Below are positions 62,641 to 64,000 of a stretch of DNA of 64,000 nucleotides, piece after piece. Source of the DNA: JAGPUQ01 sp963708735 (GTDB lineage Bacteria > Pseudomonadota > Gammaproteobacteria > Pseudomonadales > Porticoccaceae); contig CAVPTW010000005.1 of NCBI GenBank assembly GCA_963708735.1, positions 124,001 to 188,000 on the forward strand. The letters run 5' to 3'. The stretch's first letter is position 1. The number at the start of each line of letters is the position of its first letter. The translations under genes and the position numbers were made by a program. The notes beneath the pieces were generated by a model, which saw nothing but the letters and a program-made list of their open reading frames with translations, made no database searches and had not been told where the DNA came from.

Positions 62641-64000
62641 GACCGGCCCACCCGCGCGGCGAGCGCCCGACGCGCTTCGGCGGCGTCGTCGCAGGGCCAG
62701 CGGACGCCGGCAATTTCCTGCCAGGTTTCGTGGCCCTTGCCGGCAATCAGGACGATATCGGCGGGGCTGGCGTCGGCGATGGCCCGCGCGATGGCCGCCC
62801 TGCGCTCGGGAATCACCCAAAGGCGGTCGCGCTGATTGGCGGCCACACCGCTCAGGATCTCGGCAATGATGGCGTCGGGATCTTCGCCACGCGGATTGTC
62901 GCTGGTCACCACCACCCGGTCCGCGCCCGCCACCGCGATCGCACCCATGTCGGGACGCTTGCCGCGATCGCGCTCGCCGCCGCAGCCGAACACACACCAC
63001 AGTCGCCCGCCCGCGACGCTTTCGCGCAGCGCCGCCAGCACCTGTTCGAGCGCATCGGGTGTGTGCGCATAATCGACCACCACCTGCGGACCCGCGGCAC
63101 CGCCGACCGACTGCATGCGCCCGGGAGCGGCGCGCAGTTGCGAAACGGCAGCCAGTACGGCGGCCAGCTCGAAACCCTGAACACAGGCCGCGCCAATCAC
63201 CGCCAGCAGATTGGCAAGGTTGAAGCGCCCGGGCAGCGCACTCACCAGCGCGCCCTCGCCCCAGGGCGTAACCACCCGGACGCGCACGCCCGCGGCGCTG
63301 AATTCCGCGTCGAGCGCCCGGATCGCGGCGTCACCGCCCTGTGCGGAATAGCCATACCCGGCCACTCCGGGCGGCAATGCGCCGAGCAGTTCGGGGCCGG
63401 CCGGATCATCCAAGTTGATCACCGCACTCGCCAACCCGGGCTGCTGGAACAGACGCGCCTTGGCCGCGCGATAGGCCGCCATGTCGCGGTGGTAGTCGAG
63501 ATGATCGCGGCTCAGATTGGTGAACACGGCAGTGTGCATGGGCACTCCCGCCACCCGCTGCTGATCCAGACTGTGCGACGAGACTTCCATCGCCACCCGG
63601 CGTATACCCTGGTCGCGGAATTCCGCCAACAGCCGCTGCGTGGCGATCGCATCCGGAGTCGTCAACCCGGTGTCCGCCAGCGCAACGGGCCCGCCCAGCA
63701 CCCCAGCGCCCAGTGTTCCGATAACGCCGGCCGGCGCTTCCAGCACTGCAAACAGCTGCGCCAGCAATTGGGTGCAGGTGGTTTTGCCGTTGGTGCCGGT
63801 GACGCCCGTGATGGTCAGCGCCGCGCCGGGCTCGCCGTAAAAACGCCCCGCGATGGCACTGATCCGCGCCGCCAATCCCGCCACCGGGATGACCGGAATC
63901 CGGATTGCCGATCGCAGGTCGATGTACGCGGCCAGATCCTTCGCCTCCGCCAGCACGGCAACCGCGCCGGCGGCGGCAGCGGCGGCAATGAAGTCCCGGC
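62637..64000 (-). CDS. murE: UDP-MurNAc-L-Ala-D-Glu--2,6-diaminopimelate ligase, 5' end cut
   Basis: The C-terminal 453 residues of MurE; the frame is open to base 64000 and the first ~40 residues lie outside the window. The P-loop is GTNGKTTCTQLL, and SDNPRGEDP near the C-terminus carries DNPR, the motif that selects meso-diaminopimelate. The organism therefore has meso-DAP peptidoglycan. murE is the first gene of the visible leftward cluster; ftsI and ftsL would be expected upstream. Confidence 0.97.
   Translation of the reverse strand, partial: RDFIAAAAAAGAVAVLAEAKDLAAYIDLRSAIRIPVIPVAGLAARISAIAGRFYGEPGAALTITGVTGTNGKTTCTQLLAQLFAVLEAPAGVIGTLGAGVLGGPVALADTGLTTPDAIATQRLLAEFRDQGIRRVAMEVSSHSLDQQRVAGVPMHTAVFTNLSRDHLDYHRDMAAYRAAKARLFQQPGLASAVINLDDPAGPELLGALPPGVAGYGYSAQGGDAAIRALDAEFSAAGVRVRVVTPWGEGALVSALPGRFNLANLLAVIGAACVQGFELAAVLAAVSQLRAAPGRMQSVGGAAGPQVVVDYAHTPDALEQVLAALRESVAGGRLWCVFGCGGERDRGKRPDMGAIAVAGADRVVVTSDNPRGEDPDAIIAEILSGVAANQRDRLWVIPERRAAIARAIADASPADIVLIAGKGHETWQEIAGVRWPCDDAAEARRALAARVGRS

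Overview
This GC-rich window reads as a chromosomal segment of a gammaproteobacterium. The strongest evidence is gene order. From about 28.8 kb to the right end the order is ampE-ampD-(DUF1631)-nadC-pilA/pilB/pilC/pilD-coaE-yacG-mutT-argJ-secA-lpxC-ftsZ-ftsA-ftsQ-ddl-murC-murG-ftsW-murD-mraY-murF-murE. This combines the layout around E. coli 2 min with the Pseudomonas pil/nadC neighbourhood. MurE carries the DNPR motif of meso-diaminopimelate-adding enzymes, and LpxC, OmpA-like and type IV pilus genes indicate a Gram-negative envelope. The genus cannot be fixed from the sequence alone.

Left part (1-28.8 kb). A truncated short-chain dehydrogenase is followed by an alpha/beta hydrolase and LLM-type flavin monooxygenase pair, an RND efflux adaptor and pump, bioD, an enoyl-CoA hydratase-like gene and an HNH nuclease. 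Next comes the isoprenoid operon xseB-ispA-dxs, then a minus-strand run of a DinG/YoaA-like helicase, an acyltransferase, pyrB, sbcB, an OmpA-family protein, class I fumarase, a coiled-coil membrane protein, a PuuD-like membrane protein, groEL/groES and fxsA. Between the HNH gene and xseB lies a non-coding minus-strand locus of about 350 nt. It has 18 GGA motifs and ends in a strong intrinsic terminator, so it looks like a CsrB/RsmZ-type RNA that sequesters CsrA.

Middle (26.9-45.7 kb). This holds the peptidoglycan-recycling genes ampG, ampE and ampD, with a PduO-type cobalamin adenosyltransferase, a DUF1631 gene and nadC. The type IV pilus locus follows. pilA is frameshifted, has a near-consensus sigma-54 promoter, and lies upstream of an alkaline-phosphatase-superfamily membrane protein and an O-antigen-ligase-like protein. 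pilB, pilC and pilD run divergently. Two large clusters of palindromic repeats resembling Neisseria dRS3 flank pilBCD. One copy appears to be interrupted by a small cassette encoding a GIY-YIG nuclease.

Right part (44.4-64 kb). coaE-yacG run rightward. mutT, argJ, secA, lpxC and the division and cell-wall (dcw) cluster all run leftward, with many ATGA overlaps that imply translational coupling. Together these genes link precursor synthesis (murE/F/D/C/G, mraY, ddl), septation (ftsW/Q/A/Z), lipid A synthesis (lpxC), secretion (secA) and wall recycling (ampD/E/G).
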